Of a stretch of DNA of 64,000 nt, positions 49,001 to 60,210 are shown piece after piece. The DNA is from Cytophagales bacterium. GTDB taxonomy: Bacteria; Bacteroidota; Bacteroidia; Cytophagales; Cyclobacteriaceae. The notes below the pieces were generated by a model, which was given only the letters and a program-made list of their open reading frames with translations, did no database searches and had not been told where the DNA came from. The stretch spans positions 25,757-89,756 of the forward strand of contig JANYHW010000178.1 in the NCBI GenBank assembly GCA_025358885.1, written 5' to 3'. The stretch's first letter is position 1. The number at the start of each line of letters is the position of its first letter. Position numbers and translations under genes: made by a program.

Positions 49001-49878
49001 TCACCCTGTATGACCCCAACAAAAAACAATACCTCGTTGACCGGCTAACAGTGCATCTGCTCAGCAACCTCGGTGAAGTAACGATGCGTGCCGGAACTCT
49101 TTCGGCTATTCCATCAGCGGCCTTGTTCGGCTTCCCTGATTTCAGATCCGGCCAACCTATCAATTCGGTGAATCTCTCGCCACCCACAAGAAATACCGCT
49201 GTTTCCGAAATTGTAAAAAGTGGAGTGGCTGACTTGCCTGGGACAAAAGAGGAGATTCTGAATATCGCTCAACTGCTTAAAAAAAATCAATGGAAAGTAA
49301 CTTCCTACTTAAGCAAGGAGGCATCCGAAGAAAAAATCAAGAGCATCCACAGCCCGGATATTTTGCACATTGCCACCCATGGTTTCTTCATTCCAGAGCA
49401 GTCTGACGAGACTCCCATCATTTATTCAAATGATCCGGCACTTGCCCATGACAACCCCCTCACCCGGTCCGGCCTGCTATTGGCTGGAGTTGAAAAGAAC
49501 CTAAACTTTGAACCACGGAAGTCCGGTATCATACAGGAAGAAGATGGCATTCTCACGGCATTGGAAGTAATGAACCTCACCCTTGATCATACAGACCTTG
49601 TCATTCTCTCTGCCTGTGAGACCGGTTCAGGTAAGATCCGGAACGGGGAAGGGGTCTATGGTTTACAGCGGGCCTTCCTTGTGGCAGGTGCGAGTAACCT
49701 GGTGATGAGTCTGTGGAAAGTCAGTGATGAGGCCACAGAAGAATTGATGACACGATTCTATACAAACTTTCTGATATCAAAAGACAAGGCGGCAGCGTTC
49801 CGCCAGGCTCAACTTGACATAAAAAAGAAATATGAAGCGCCCTTTTATTGGGGGGCTTTTGTGCTCATTGGCCGATAA
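46066..49878 (+). CDS. Exported TPR-repeat CHAT-domain (caspase-like) protein
   Basis: Signal peptide MRSIWLSFLLFILISRAYGQ; many TPRs; CHAT His in ILHIATHGFF (codon 49378-49380), Cys in VILSACETGSGKIRNGEGVYGLQRAFLVAGA (codon 49615-49617). Confidence 0.92.
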   Translation: MRSIWLSFLLFILISRAYGQDWKGTYDRAVSEYQEKKYLQAMASAEKAYAASRNLDAKSQAFSLQLLTAICLETQDYSKGLTYAKEEVKAFEQAEGKSSKRYVEALQKRAELFQAQSLWQESSKDYEELLNIYTNTPGSTSITYLKTQSNYGQVLLSLNDVSKAVTILNSAVTGLMKFPDEVEEYGLALYYSAYASSQSHDYTGAENRLKEFIVLAEKNGWQSWPEYAQSKSQLVQLANQKGNTSEGLLLVQQGNIDDDLKAKQYLKAAIESQHEHPAEALGYFKQAEESLTKTTEQSNTGFSVFQNFARFLYVNNDWKEAKIKLDKARQIASALFPLSSLEYGYVLELDGDLLVASGKVQAAPEKYEAAFKNFASLPMVTQASHRTSATVKFLNANRPDIARGFLEGLATDYSILATLPEKIQMEISSLYTEILIQLNLSETAIKHLTLVTAKATTLGAQNELTLQLAEAYEASGDLKKSEGLFESVIRKSTALPEVQAETFYQLARLQQQMGKYKEAEKTYQAALAANKKIHSADINQVYNSFATFYITLGNYTAAESIYKNLLGDPQTSPALADAIKQNLAAIYQQTLRYDQAEQLLREVLDDDRKLIGNKHPDFAISLQNLAALYQMKGNFQQARELYLQAIEVDKLNGGEQTLRYANKEANLGTVYQELGETGKALQLLESALKIRERILGKDHPDYMYTLYNLAELKKGMGDYTSAAPLFNQVSYFYLNQIKQIFPSLSDFEKTAYLNKIDKVIDDYEEFVVRYQQKDADALGQLFNFRLQTKALLLNASVKVRNVILTNGSPEVQTKFVEWLHLKERLARFATLTLEERRTQQPLIDESEVKANELEKWLSSQSELFEGEFARRPLSWHDVKKALKPGESAVEMIRLSLEKDSVIYAALVLKPEQATPALMTYRNGKDMEGREFSYYSNTIRYDIENLRSYGLFWEPLEASLKNSTIIYFSADGIYNKINPLTLYDPNKKQYLVDRLTVHLLSNLGEVTMRAGTLSAIPSAALFGFPDFRSGQPINSVNLSPPTRNTAVSEIVKSGVADLPGTKEEILNIAQLLKKNQWKVTSYLSKEASEEKIKSIHSPDILHIATHGFFIPEQSDETPIIYSNDPALAHDNPLTRSGLLLAGVEKNLNFEPRKSGIIQEEDGILTALEVMNLTLDHTDLVILSACETGSGKIRNGEGVYGLQRAFLVAGASNLVMSLWKVSDEATEELMTRFYTNFLISKDKAAAFRQAQLDIKKKYEAPFYWGAFVLIGR

Positions 49879-49896
49879 AAGATTATTTTTAGCACC

Positions 49897-51939
49897 ATGA
49901 TACGTCCCGCATCATGGTTTTTAGGAGTGTTGGCGGTGTTGGCACTCTCAGATGCAATACATGCGCAAACGATCAAAGAGGAGCCCCGGCGGGTAGATGG
50001 AGTCAGTACAGAGAAATTCGTTGAGTTTGCTCCCACGATCAGTGCTGACGGCAATACCATGATCATTCAAAGTAACAGAAATTCACCGCGAAGTACTGAA
50101 AGCTGGGAATTATTTGAATCAGTTCGTTCTCCTGGCGGGACCTGGAGTGACGTTACACCACTTACCACCATCAATAAAAAATGCAGCTTCCTCGCAGGTC
50201 CGTGCCTGAGCTATGACGGTAACCGAATATACTTCACCGCATTCATCAATGGGGTAACGACCAGTGAAGACATATTCTATGCAGAACGGCTCGACAATAC
50301 ACAATGGGGTGAACCAAAAAGTGTCGGTGCTCCTATAAATACTGAGGCATTCGAAGGATTTCCATCCATCTCCGCCGACGGAAACTCCCTTTATTTTATG
50401 CGCGTCAATCTTATTGACCCTGTGGACAAGAAATCCAAAGAAAACTGTTTTGAAATATTTGTATCGACCCTGCAGGCAGATGGTAAATGGGGGCAGCCCA
50501 AGAAGCTTCCAAGCCAGATCAACCTGGGCTGTGTCCGCGACCCGCGCATCATGGCCGATAACCACACCTTGATCTTCTCAGCGATTATCTCCAGCGGAAA
50601 GGGAAAGTATGATCTGTTTCAGTCCAAGAAAACTGCCGACGGCAAATGGACAACAGCAAAGCCATTGGATTTCATTAACTCTCCCGAGAATGATCAATCC
50701 CCCACGATATCCGCTGCGGGAAATGTCATTTATTACTATACTAAGAATGATATTTATGCGATGCCTATACCCATGGAGTTCAGGCAATCAACCAATGTTA
50801 CGGCACAAGGGTTCGTGAAGACGGAACAACGGAGGTTCCCGGTGTCAACTAACATTGAGGTGTATAACCTGGATACCCGGGAAAAAGTCAACAAGATTAA
50901 CAATCCTTATGATGGACGTTTCAGCCTTGTCATGGCGGCCGGGTCACGCTACAGGGTAGAGTTTTACAATCCTGGTTTCGTCAAAGAGACGAGAGAGTTT
51001 GATTTCAAAAAACAAGAGGTCTATGAAGAAATTAGCCTGAATATTAATCTCAAATCAACTTACCACGCCTCCATTGCCGCAACGGACTTCGATTTGAAGG
51101 CCTCCCTGGATGCTTTTGTGCAGGTGTCAAATGAACAGGGGGCTCTTATATGGAAGGATTCGGTGAAAGCCGGACAACCACTGAAGCCCATTGCCCTGGA
51201 AACCGTCCATCAGTATCAAATCACGGTTACCCGTGAAGCTTACCAGGAGGTGAAACAGTCTCTTGTCTTCAATGCGCAAATCTTCAGGGCGGACACTACA
51301 CTCACATTCCAGTTAACACATGACAAGATAAAATTTGTTGCAGAGGTAACCGACATCACGAGCAACAAACGGGTAAGGACCAAGGTGACATTCAATAACA
51401 CCACCCAGGATGAAGTAATTATTGCGGAATCCGGTGAGTCCGTTTATCTCAGAAAGGGAGACCGTTATCAGGTTGTAGCCAGCAGCGATAAGGGTTATTT
51501 CTTCGCCACCACAAATGTACTGGCAGGAGGCGGCGAGGTGACTCAGGATGGAGTCTATCGGCTAAACACGGCTATTACCCCGATCAAAGAAGGCGCATCA
51601 CTCACTCTGACCAATATTACTTTTGAAACCAATTCCGCAGAAATCAAACAATCATCCTATTCAGAACTTGACAGGGTCATCGAATTGATGCGTCAAAACC
51701 CTGCCCTCATAATTGAAATCGCCGCCCATACCGATGACGTGGGCACAGCCAAGTATAATTTGAAACTTTCCCAACTCAGAGCCGAGAGTGTAGTTACCTA
51801 TTTGAAGAGCAATGGAATTGTGAATGAGCGTTTTGAAGCCAGGGGCTATGGTAAAACAAAACCACTCACCCCCAATCAAAATAAAGAAAGCAGGGCCCGC
51901 AACAGGCGGGTGGAGTTAGTTGTACTGAAGGCAGGTTAA
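49897..51939 (+). CDS. Exported PD40 beta-propeller + OmpA peptidoglycan-binding protein
   Basis: Signal peptide; PSISADGNSLYFMR, IMADNHTLIFSA; OmpA IEIAAHTDDVGTAKYNLKLSQLRAESVVTYL...RARNRRVELV. Confidence 0.87.
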   Translation: MIRPASWFLGVLAVLALSDAIHAQTIKEEPRRVDGVSTEKFVEFAPTISADGNTMIIQSNRNSPRSTESWELFESVRSPGGTWSDVTPLTTINKKCSFLAGPCLSYDGNRIYFTAFINGVTTSEDIFYAERLDNTQWGEPKSVGAPINTEAFEGFPSISADGNSLYFMRVNLIDPVDKKSKENCFEIFVSTLQADGKWGQPKKLPSQINLGCVRDPRIMADNHTLIFSAIISSGKGKYDLFQSKKTADGKWTTAKPLDFINSPENDQSPTISAAGNVIYYYTKNDIYAMPIPMEFRQSTNVTAQGFVKTEQRRFPVSTNIEVYNLDTREKVNKINNPYDGRFSLVMAAGSRYRVEFYNPGFVKETREFDFKKQEVYEEISLNINLKSTYHASIAATDFDLKASLDAFVQVSNEQGALIWKDSVKAGQPLKPIALETVHQYQITVTREAYQEVKQSLVFNAQIFRADTTLTFQLTHDKIKFVAEVTDITSNKRVRTKVTFNNTTQDEVIIAESGESVYLRKGDRYQVVASSDKGYFFATTNVLAGGGEVTQDGVYRLNTAITPIKEGASLTLTNITFETNSAEIKQSSYSELDRVIELMRQNPALIIEIAAHTDDVGTAKYNLKLSQLRAESVVTYLKSNGIVNERFEARGYGKTKPLTPNQNKESRARNRRVELVVLKAG

Positions 51940-51946
51940 TAGAAGT

Positions 51947-53122
51947 CTATGTGTAAGAGAATTCCCCCTTGGCACTTTTGATTGTCACTTTCTTTCCCAC
52001 GGCACTCTCAACACGTCCAATTATTTTCGCCTCGACACCTAAGCCCTTCGAAATTTCGACTACCCTGGCACCAAGTTGCTTTGGCAGATACACTTCCATG
52101 CGGTGACCCATATTAAAGACCTTATACATCTCTTGCCACGAGGTAGCGCTTTGCTCATAGATAAGTTCAAAAAGAGGCGGCACATCTAGCAGGTTGTCTT
52201 TGATGACATGGAGATCTTCAATGAAGTGTAGCACTTTGGTTTGCGCTCCGCCACTGCAATGAATGATACCATGGATTTGGTGTCTCAATTCCTTCAACAC
52301 TTCAATCAGCACCGGCGCATAGGTTCGGGTGGGTGACAAGACCAATTTTCCCACTGTCACGGGGACTTGCGGAATATGGTCCGTGACCACGTATTTTCCA
52401 CTGTAGACAAGGTCCTCGGGAATTTCATGGTTGTATGATTCAGGATAGCGAGAGGCATAATTATTCGAAAAGACATCGTGCCTGGCAGACGTGAGTCCAT
52501 TGCTTCCCATCCCTCCGTTGTATTCTGATTCGTATTCGGCCTTCCCGTAAGAAGCCAGGCCCACAACCACATCACCTGGCTGTATGCGGCCGTTATCAAT
52601 CACGTCGCTGCGCTTCATCCGGGTAGTTACTGTACTGTCCACGATAATGGTGCGCACCAGGTCGCCGACATCTGCAGTCTCCCCACCCGTGCTATAAATT
52701 TCCATTCCGTACTTGCGAAGCATCAACAAAACTTCTTCAGTTCCCGCTATGATGGCTGAGATGACTTCGCCGGGAATCCGGTTTTTGTTTCTCCCGATGG
52801 TTGAGGATAGAAAGACAGGTCCTGTGGCGCCCACACAAATCAGGTCATCCACATTCATGATGATCGCATCTTGTGCTATTCCTTTCCAGACGGACAGGTC
52901 TCCTGTTTCTTTCCAATAGATGTAAGCCAGCGATGATTTGGTCCCGGCGCCATCGGCGTGCATCACCGTGCAATAGTCCGGATCTCCTGCCAGCAGGTCT
53001 GGAACAATCTTACAAAACGATTTGGGGAAGAGTCCTTTGTCGAGCTGCTGAATAGCCCGATGTACATCTTCCTTTGATGAGGATACCCCGCGCTGCTGAT
53101 ATCGGTCCGTAGCCTGGTCCAA
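51947..53122 (-). CDS. purM: Phosphoribosylformylglycinamidine cyclo-ligase (AIR synthase)
   Basis: DRYQQRGVSSSKEDVHRAI, MHADGAGTKSSLAYIYW, NVDDLICVGATGPVFLSSTIGRN, STGGETADVGDLVRTI; start assigned to TTG 53122 just downstream of the preceding stop. Confidence 0.85.
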   Translation of the reverse strand: MDQATDRYQQRGVSSSKEDVHRAIQQLDKGLFPKSFCKIVPDLLAGDPDYCTVMHADGAGTKSSLAYIYWKETGDLSVWKGIAQDAIIMNVDDLICVGATGPVFLSSTIGRNKNRIPGEVISAIIAGTEEVLLMLRKYGMEIYSTGGETADVGDLVRTIIVDSTVTTRMKRSDVIDNGRIQPGDVVVGLASYGKAEYESEYNGGMGSNGLTSARHDVFSNNYASRYPESYNHEIPEDLVYSGKYVVTDHIPQVPVTVGKLVLSPTRTYAPVLIEVLKELRHQIHGIIHCSGGAQTKVLHFIEDLHVIKDNLLDVPPLFELIYEQSATSWQEMYKVFNMGHRMEVYLPKQLGARVVEISKGLGVEAKIIGRVESAVGKKVTIKSAKGEFSYT

Positions 53123-53138
53123 CGTGCGTAAGTATTTC

Positions 53139-53996
53139 CTATTTGAATTTCGCTGACACCCAGAAACTGGATGTGGAAGACATGGGGCTGCTCGAACTGC
53201 CTCGGGGTGGAGTGCCCAATCCCCGGCCCATACCAGAACCTCCTCCCCCTCCACCTCCATAGCCTCCACCTCCATAACCACCGCTTCCCCTACCGCTTCC
53301 GCTGTACCCCTGATTTGAACCGGGTGAAGCGCTGCCACCTTTGGTCGGCGGCGGAACAAATTTTCCTGTTTCAAAACCGATTCCAATAACTGAAATGGCG
53401 GCTTTCGACATCCGGAATGATTTAAATGGGACAATTGCCTCATAGGTCAAAATCAATCCATCTTCGTCGCTAACAATGGCCACTTTTATTCCATTGGTAA
53501 TTCCTGATCGTGTACTGGTCAGAGGATCATCCGCCAAACCCAGCAATTCAAGTATTTCTGCATCTTTGATTACAGCCTTAATCATTTCCTTTTGAAAATC
53601 CGCCCGTTGGCTTGAGGACATGTTGCTTCGGTTTTCGCCTGACTTACTCATCGCTTCGATACGGTCATGGGCCTCTGCACCGGTTGGAAATTTCAATCCC
53701 AACTTCTCTTTTTTCTTCCCTTTAGGATCCATCCACAAGGTCAAGCCAAAGAGTGCAATTTTTCGGCGTATTAATTCATCGCCGGTCTTCATCCTGACGT
53801 ACAGGTTATTGTCGTCGCTGCAGACATTGTAGCTGAACTTGTTTTCGTCCCCTTTGATCCACTCCATGGGCCACTCGTCCGCCTGACCGTCTATTTGAAG
53901 CAGAGAGGCAAGCTGGCAATTACCAGGCTCAGGATCCTGCGCAACAGCTGATATGGACAATGCCATCATCAGGAGCAGTAGAATTCTGTGTTTCAT
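53139..53996 (-). CDS. Exported hypothetical protein with Gly/Ser-rich C-terminal tail
   Basis: Signal peptide MKHRILLLLMMALSISAVAQ; tail GGYGGGGYGGGGGGGSGMGRG; ATG 53996. Confidence 0.7.
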   Translation of the reverse strand: MKHRILLLLMMALSISAVAQDPEPGNCQLASLLQIDGQADEWPMEWIKGDENKFSYNVCSDDNNLYVRMKTGDELIRRKIALFGLTLWMDPKGKKKEKLGLKFPTGAEAHDRIEAMSKSGENRSNMSSSQRADFQKEMIKAVIKDAEILELLGLADDPLTSTRSGITNGIKVAIVSDEDGLILTYEAIVPFKSFRMSKAAISVIGIGFETGKFVPPPTKGGSASPGSNQGYSGSGRGSGGYGGGGYGGGGGGGSGMGRGLGTPPRGSSSSPMSSTSSFWVSAKFK

Positions 53997-54058
53997 ATGA
54001 ATAGGATTGAAATTCAGGACAAAGTTATCAAATCCTAATGAAGCAAACTGCGAAAGAG

Positions 54059-54592
54059 TTACGAGAATCTGAGCTTCCGGTAAAGCTCCCAGGCTATTAT
54101 TCCAACGCAAACGGAAATATTCAGCGAATGCTTGGTCCCTGCCTGAGGCACCTCGAGTGCCAGGTCGGCAAGTTCAAGCACTTCATCACTCACTCCATCC
54201 ACTTCATTTCCAAAAACCAGACAGTACTTTGTTTCAGAGTCCGGCATAAATTGCTGCAAGGGTGTGCTTTCCGTGGTTTGTTCTATGACGACGATGGTAT
54301 AGTTTCTGCGTTTCAATTCCTGAACGGCCAATCCCGGATGTTGCGCATACTCCCACTCCACCGAATCAGTGGCACCGAGCGCGGTTTTATGAATTTCACG
54401 ATGTGGTGGAGTGCCGGTAATGCCCGTCAGGTAAATTTTTTCAATGCAGAAGGCGTCTGCCGTACGAAAAGCAGATCCCACATTGTGGAGGCTGCGGACA
54501 TTGTCGAGTAAAATGGCGACCGGAAGTTTTGTCGCTTCCTTGAATTTATTTACCGAAAGGCGGCCCAGTTCCTCCAGCTTAAGTTTTTTCAT
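54059..54592 (-). CDS. SpoU/TrmH-family RNA methyltransferase
   Basis: LLDNVRSLHNVGSAFRTADAF, LVFGNEVDGVSDEVL, VPQAGTKHSLNISVCVGIIAWELYR. Confidence 0.9.
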   Translation of the reverse strand: MKKLKLEELGRLSVNKFKEATKLPVAILLDNVRSLHNVGSAFRTADAFCIEKIYLTGITGTPPHREIHKTALGATDSVEWEYAQHPGLAVQELKRRNYTIVVIEQTTESTPLQQFMPDSETKYCLVFGNEVDGVSDEVLELADLALEVPQAGTKHSLNISVCVGIIAWELYRKLRFS

Positions 54593-54682
54593 GCGCGAAG
54601 ATACGCAAGTATAAAAACCGACCATCGACAAAGATCACGCAACCCGAATGATTGCGTGACCGTGAATGGCCTTCATTGCACT

Positions 54683-55084
54683 TTACTTGGCCACGATGTT
54701 ATCGTTCGTTACCAAAAGCTTCAAAATCGAGCCCTTAGTTTTGTGGTAGATGGTGCCATTGAGTACAAGGTTATAGGATCCTGAACTGGCAGCAGGGTCC
54801 GCTGTTATGGTTGCCATGCTGCTCTCAAAGTTTCCAGAGACTGGCGCATAGGTAACAGTGATGCCGGTTGGCAGCGCACTGGAAAAGCCCAATTCAGTGA
54901 TTCCCTTGGCAAAAGATTTTGACCGGGCAATCAATACAGTTAGGGTCTTGCTTTCTCCAGGCCTGATGGAGAGACTGCTCTCAGACAGATTGATGGTAAA
55001 TTCCGAACGGGGGATTTCATTTTTTGTTTGTGACCAGCCGGTGGAAATAACGAACAAGGCCAATGCGGTGAATAGATTTTTCAT
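54683..55084 (-). CDS. Small exported Ig-like hypothetical protein
   Basis: Signal peptide MKNLFTALALFVISTGWSQ; beta-rich LSESSLSIRPGESKTLTVLIARSK. Confidence 0.55.
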   Translation of the reverse strand: MKNLFTALALFVISTGWSQTKNEIPRSEFTINLSESSLSIRPGESKTLTVLIARSKSFAKGITELGFSSALPTGITVTYAPVSGNFESSMATITADPAASSGSYNLVLNGTIYHKTKGSILKLLVTNDNIVAK

Positions 55085-55220
55085 AAGGATTTTTGTTTTT
55101 TCAAACAAACGCAGGTCCAGCGCACGAAGCCAAGCGAGAAGCAGCTTTTGGGGCAAAAGGAGAGTTATTTGAGGTGATCAAAAACCCATGGGGTGAACGA
55201 CAAAGTGCTGGGGTCAATGG

Positions 55221-56177
55221 TCAGCTGAGTTCCATCATGTTTCGAAGCTGACTTATTTTATCCATTACCTCTTTGCCCTTGGGGCGGGAAACCGGAATGG
55301 AAAATCCAGTCCCCTGGATCTGCAGTTTGTATCCATTTGTATTGCCGCTGATGGCACTTATGGCATTTACGTTTACGATAAAAGACCGGTGGCACCGAAG
55401 TGCAAAGGAGTTGTCAAGTTGTGCTTCAATGTTTTTCAGGTTTACCCTAAGGAGTTTTTTTCTCACTTCTTCTCCTTCTCTCCATGTCACGGTGGAGTAA
55501 TTGTCGTCTGCTTCCACGAAAAGTAAATCTGGCAGGTTGAAAGAAAGACTTTCGCTGGTATCGGAATACAACGTGATGTGGTTGTCGGCCCTGGGCGTAT
55601 CTTTTTTGAGGGCTTGTATTTTTTGAAGTTCGCGGTTGCTCTTAATAGCCTCCTGTAGGTTCCGTTGAAGAAGGTGCGCTTTTAGAAAAAGCGTTGTGAG
55701 CGCAATGGGGATAATTCCTTTCAGGGCCACCTGCGTGTTTACATGATTGGCGACTGTCATCCAGGAAAGTTCCTGGCAAACAAAAAGCTTCTCGATCACC
55801 GTGCACAACGCACTGATCAAAATCAAATGTCCAAGGTTAAGGAAGATGTACTTTCTGTAATTCCAGGTAACAGGGTCCATTGCCGCCGGGAACAGTTTTG
55901 GAAGGACCAGGATGTTAAAAGAAAGGGAAACAAAGGTGATCGAACCATGCAGCCATTGGAGGTTGCTGGTCGGCCTGAATTCGTTTGGTGTCCTGAACAC
56001 ATAGAGAAAAAGAGTCACGAAAATGCTTAGCACAAATACCAGCACAAGGTTCTTGCGGTCATCGTTGAGATAGAATGGAAAGGGTGCTTTCAGGGAGTCC
56101 GACATGCCTTCCATTATCCCCCTGCGCGCGGTGCGACCTTCGACCCTTACGGTGTTTGACTCTAGCATAATCCACAA
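55221..56177 (-). CDS. Membrane-bound LytTR-domain transcriptional regulator
   Basis: Several TM helices then LytTR (LLFVEADDNYSTVTWREGEEVRKKLLRVNLKNIEAQLDNSFALRCHRSFIVNVNAISAISG). Confidence 0.85.
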   Translation of the reverse strand: MWIMLESNTVRVEGRTARRGIMEGMSDSLKAPFPFYLNDDRKNLVLVFVLSIFVTLFLYVFRTPNEFRPTSNLQWLHGSITFVSLSFNILVLPKLFPAAMDPVTWNYRKYIFLNLGHLILISALCTVIEKLFVCQELSWMTVANHVNTQVALKGIIPIALTTLFLKAHLLQRNLQEAIKSNRELQKIQALKKDTPRADNHITLYSDTSESLSFNLPDLLFVEADDNYSTVTWREGEEVRKKLLRVNLKNIEAQLDNSFALRCHRSFIVNVNAISAISGNTNGYKLQIQGTGFSIPVSRPKGKEVMDKISQLRNMMELS

Positions 56178-56335
56178 ACTGAAAAATCCTGGCTATGGTT
56201 GCAAGAAAATCCTGATCCATTCAGTCAAAAAAATAGATTTTGGGGTGAAAAGCCGGTAAAAGGGGCAGATTGCAAATCAAAAAATAGTAGGAATCCGAAA
56301 TTTCAATTCTGCATTCTTACTGCATCTTTGCCGCC

Positions 56336-58939
56336 ATGGCCGCAGCCGGAGCAATGGATACCCCCCTTATGAAACAATACAACGCCATCAAGGCGAAGTA
56401 TCCAGGAGCCTTATTGCTCTTTCGGGTGGGTGACTTCTATGAGACTTTTGGACAAGATGCCATTGAGGCCAGCAAGGTACTTGACATCGTCCTGACCAAG
56501 CGGGGAAATGGCTCTGCCTCCGAAATCGAACTCGCTGGATTTCCCCATCATGCATTGGATTCCTACTTGCCCAGGTTGGTGCGGGCCGGACATCGGGTTG
56601 CCATTTGTGATCAGCTGGAGGATCCCCGGTTTGTGAAAGGCATTGTGAAGCGGGGGGTAACAGAATTGGTGACCCCGGGCGTATCCTATAATGACAATGT
56701 GCTGGAGCGCAAACGAAATAATTTTCTGGCATCAGTATACGCATCCAAAGAATTCGTAGGTATTGCCTTTCTCGATATCAGTACCGGCGAATTTTTTTGC
56801 GCACAGGGAGGTGAAGGCTATGTGCTTAAACTTATCCAGAGTCTGAGTCCATCTGAAATCATCTTTTGTAAAAGTCAGCGGGAAAAATTTGAAAAACATT
56901 TCAGTGAAGGATATGCCACATTCGCCTTAGATGATTGGGTGTATGCTTTTGACTTTGCTCATGATAAACTGTTGTCACAATTCAAGACAACCACGCTAAA
57001 GGGATTTGGTGTCGACGGCCTGGACCAGGCCATTGTGGCCGCCGGGGCGATACTCCATTATCTCGAAGCCACTGAACACAAGGACACACACCACATCGCC
57101 TCCATCGCCCGTATGGACGAGGAGACTTATGTCTGGCTCGACAAGTTTACCATCCGGAATCTTGAACTCATTTCTTCTCCCCATGAGGGAGGAGTCCCCC
57201 TGCTTCGCATCCTGGATCAAACCGTGACGCCGATGGGATCCCGTCAGTTACGCAAGTGGATGGTACTCCCCTTAAAGGATAAAGTCTCTATAGAAGGTCG
57301 ACTTGAAGTTGTGGACAAATTTTTTAATGAAAACGAACTTGCAGAAAAAATCACTGACCATCTTCGGCAAATCGCTGACCTTGAAAGGTTGATTTCAAAA
57401 GTCGCGGTCGGGCGCATCAACCCCCGGGAACTGGTTCAAATGAAAAGGTCGCTGCTTGCCATATTGCCAGTGAAAGAATTGATTTCCGCGGCAAGCACTC
57501 CTGAACTAAAGAAATTGGGAGGTCAATTGAATAAATGTGAATTCCTGCTGGAGAAAATCGAAAAGGAACTGAAAGACGATGCGCCCATGCTTGTGCACCA
57601 GGGTGGCATTATCAAAGAGGGGGTAAGCACTGAACTGGATGAACTTCGCGCCATTGCTTTCTCAGGGAAAGATTACTTGCTGCAGATTCAAAGGCGCGAA
57701 GTCGAACGGACCGGAATCAACTCTTTGAAGATTTCGTACAACAAGGTTTTTGGGTACTATCTCGAAGTGAGCAATGCCAACAAGGATAAGGTACCCGTAG
57801 ATTGGATTCGCAAGCAAACACTCGTCAACGCCGAACGATATATTACCGAGGAACTAAAGGTGTATGAAGAAAAAATCCTGCACGCCGAGGAGAAGTTAAC
57901 GGTGCTGGAGCAAAAGCTTTTTCTTGAACTGGTTCATCATGCTGCTGACTTTGTATCACATATTCAGCAAAATGCGCGGGTCATCGCGGTATTGGATTGT
58001 CTTCTGTCGTTTGCCACCGTTGCCCATAGCAACCGGTATTCCAAACCCGGGATAAACGAGTCAACAGAACTTATTATCAAGGCTGGACGCCATCCGGTCA
58101 TAGAAAAGCAATTGCCGTCGGGGGAAGACTACATTCCCAATGACATTTACCTCGACAACGATACCCAGCAAATTCTTATCATAACCGGACCCAACATGGC
58201 CGGAAAGTCTGCGCTGCTGCGACAAACTGCCTTGATTGTGTTGATGGCTCAGATGGGGAGCTATGTTCCGGCCAGTCATGCATCCATTGGCATCGTGGAT
58301 AAAATCTTTACCCGGGTGGGGGCCTCTGACAATTTATCGCGTGGAGAATCAACGTTCATGGTTGAAATGACCGAAACGGCCAGCATCCTAAACAACCTGA
58401 GCGACCGCAGTCTGATCCTGATGGACGAAATCGGCCGGGGCACGAGCACCTATGACGGCGTTTCCATCGCCTGGGCCATCGTGGAATACCTGCACCAGCA
58501 CAAGGATTACAAGCCCAAGACATTATTCGCGACACACTATCATGAACTTAACCAGCTATCCGAGGATTTTGTGCGTGTTAAGAATTATAATGTGAGTGTT
58601 AAAGAGGTGGGCAATAAGATCATATTCATGAGGACGCTGAAAGAAGGTGGCAGCGAGCACAGCTTTGGAATTCATGTGGCCCAGATCGCAGGTATGCCGA
58701 ACAAGATCGTGTTGCGGGCAAACGAAATCCTTCATTTCCTCGAAAAAGACAAACATAAAAACGAGCAAAAGAAAAAACTTGCCGACCTGCCGAAAGAAAA
58801 TTTTCAAATGGCCCTGTTCGAGGCTGACCCTAAGTTCAAGGAAGTTCAGCAATTACTTAGCAAGATTGATATCAATAGCATTAGCCCGGTGGAAGCTTTG
58901 CTGAAATTAAATGAAGTTCTACTTACTCTTAAGAAGTAA
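56336..58939 (+). CDS. mutS: DNA mismatch repair protein MutS
   Basis: [31 protein letters not shown]; Walker [47 protein letters not shown]. Confidence 0.98.
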   Translation: MAAAGAMDTPLMKQYNAIKAKYPGALLLFRVGDFYETFGQDAIEASKVLDIVLTKRGNGSASEIELAGFPHHALDSYLPRLVRAGHRVAICDQLEDPRFVKGIVKRGVTELVTPGVSYNDNVLERKRNNFLASVYASKEFVGIAFLDISTGEFFCAQGGEGYVLKLIQSLSPSEIIFCKSQREKFEKHFSEGYATFALDDWVYAFDFAHDKLLSQFKTTTLKGFGVDGLDQAIVAAGAILHYLEATEHKDTHHIASIARMDEETYVWLDKFTIRNLELISSPHEGGVPLLRILDQTVTPMGSRQLRKWMVLPLKDKVSIEGRLEVVDKFFNENELAEKITDHLRQIADLERLISKVAVGRINPRELVQMKRSLLAILPVKELISAASTPELKKLGGQLNKCEFLLEKIEKELKDDAPMLVHQGGIIKEGVSTELDELRAIAFSGKDYLLQIQRREVERTGINSLKISYNKVFGYYLEVSNANKDKVPVDWIRKQTLVNAERYITEELKVYEEKILHAEEKLTVLEQKLFLELVHHAADFVSHIQQNARVIAVLDCLLSFATVAHSNRYSKPGINESTELIIKAGRHPVIEKQLPSGEDYIPNDIYLDNDTQQILIITGPNMAGKSALLRQTALIVLMAQMGSYVPASHASIGIVDKIFTRVGASDNLSRGESTFMVEMTETASILNNLSDRSLILMDEIGRGTSTYDGVSIAWAIVEYLHQHKDYKPKTLFATHYHELNQLSEDFVRVKNYNVSVKEVGNKIIFMRTLKEGGSEHSFGIHVAQIAGMPNKIVLRANEILHFLEKDKHKNEQKKKLADLPKENFQMALFEADPKFKEVQQLLSKIDINSISPVEALLKLNEVLLTLKK

Positions 58940-58951
58940 CCTAACACCCCA

Positions 58952-60181
<1,230 letters not shown>

Positions 60182-60210
60182 AGACGGGGTGTTAAGTAAT
60201 GGGTGGAGGA

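Noticed and set aside
53122-53443. 107-residue N-terminal extension of PurM in the ORF track (EAVGEAVVMEVEAMEVEGEEV...)
   Set aside because: It is an out-of-frame reading of the Gly-rich tail of the upstream gene; PurM homology begins right after that gene's stop codon.
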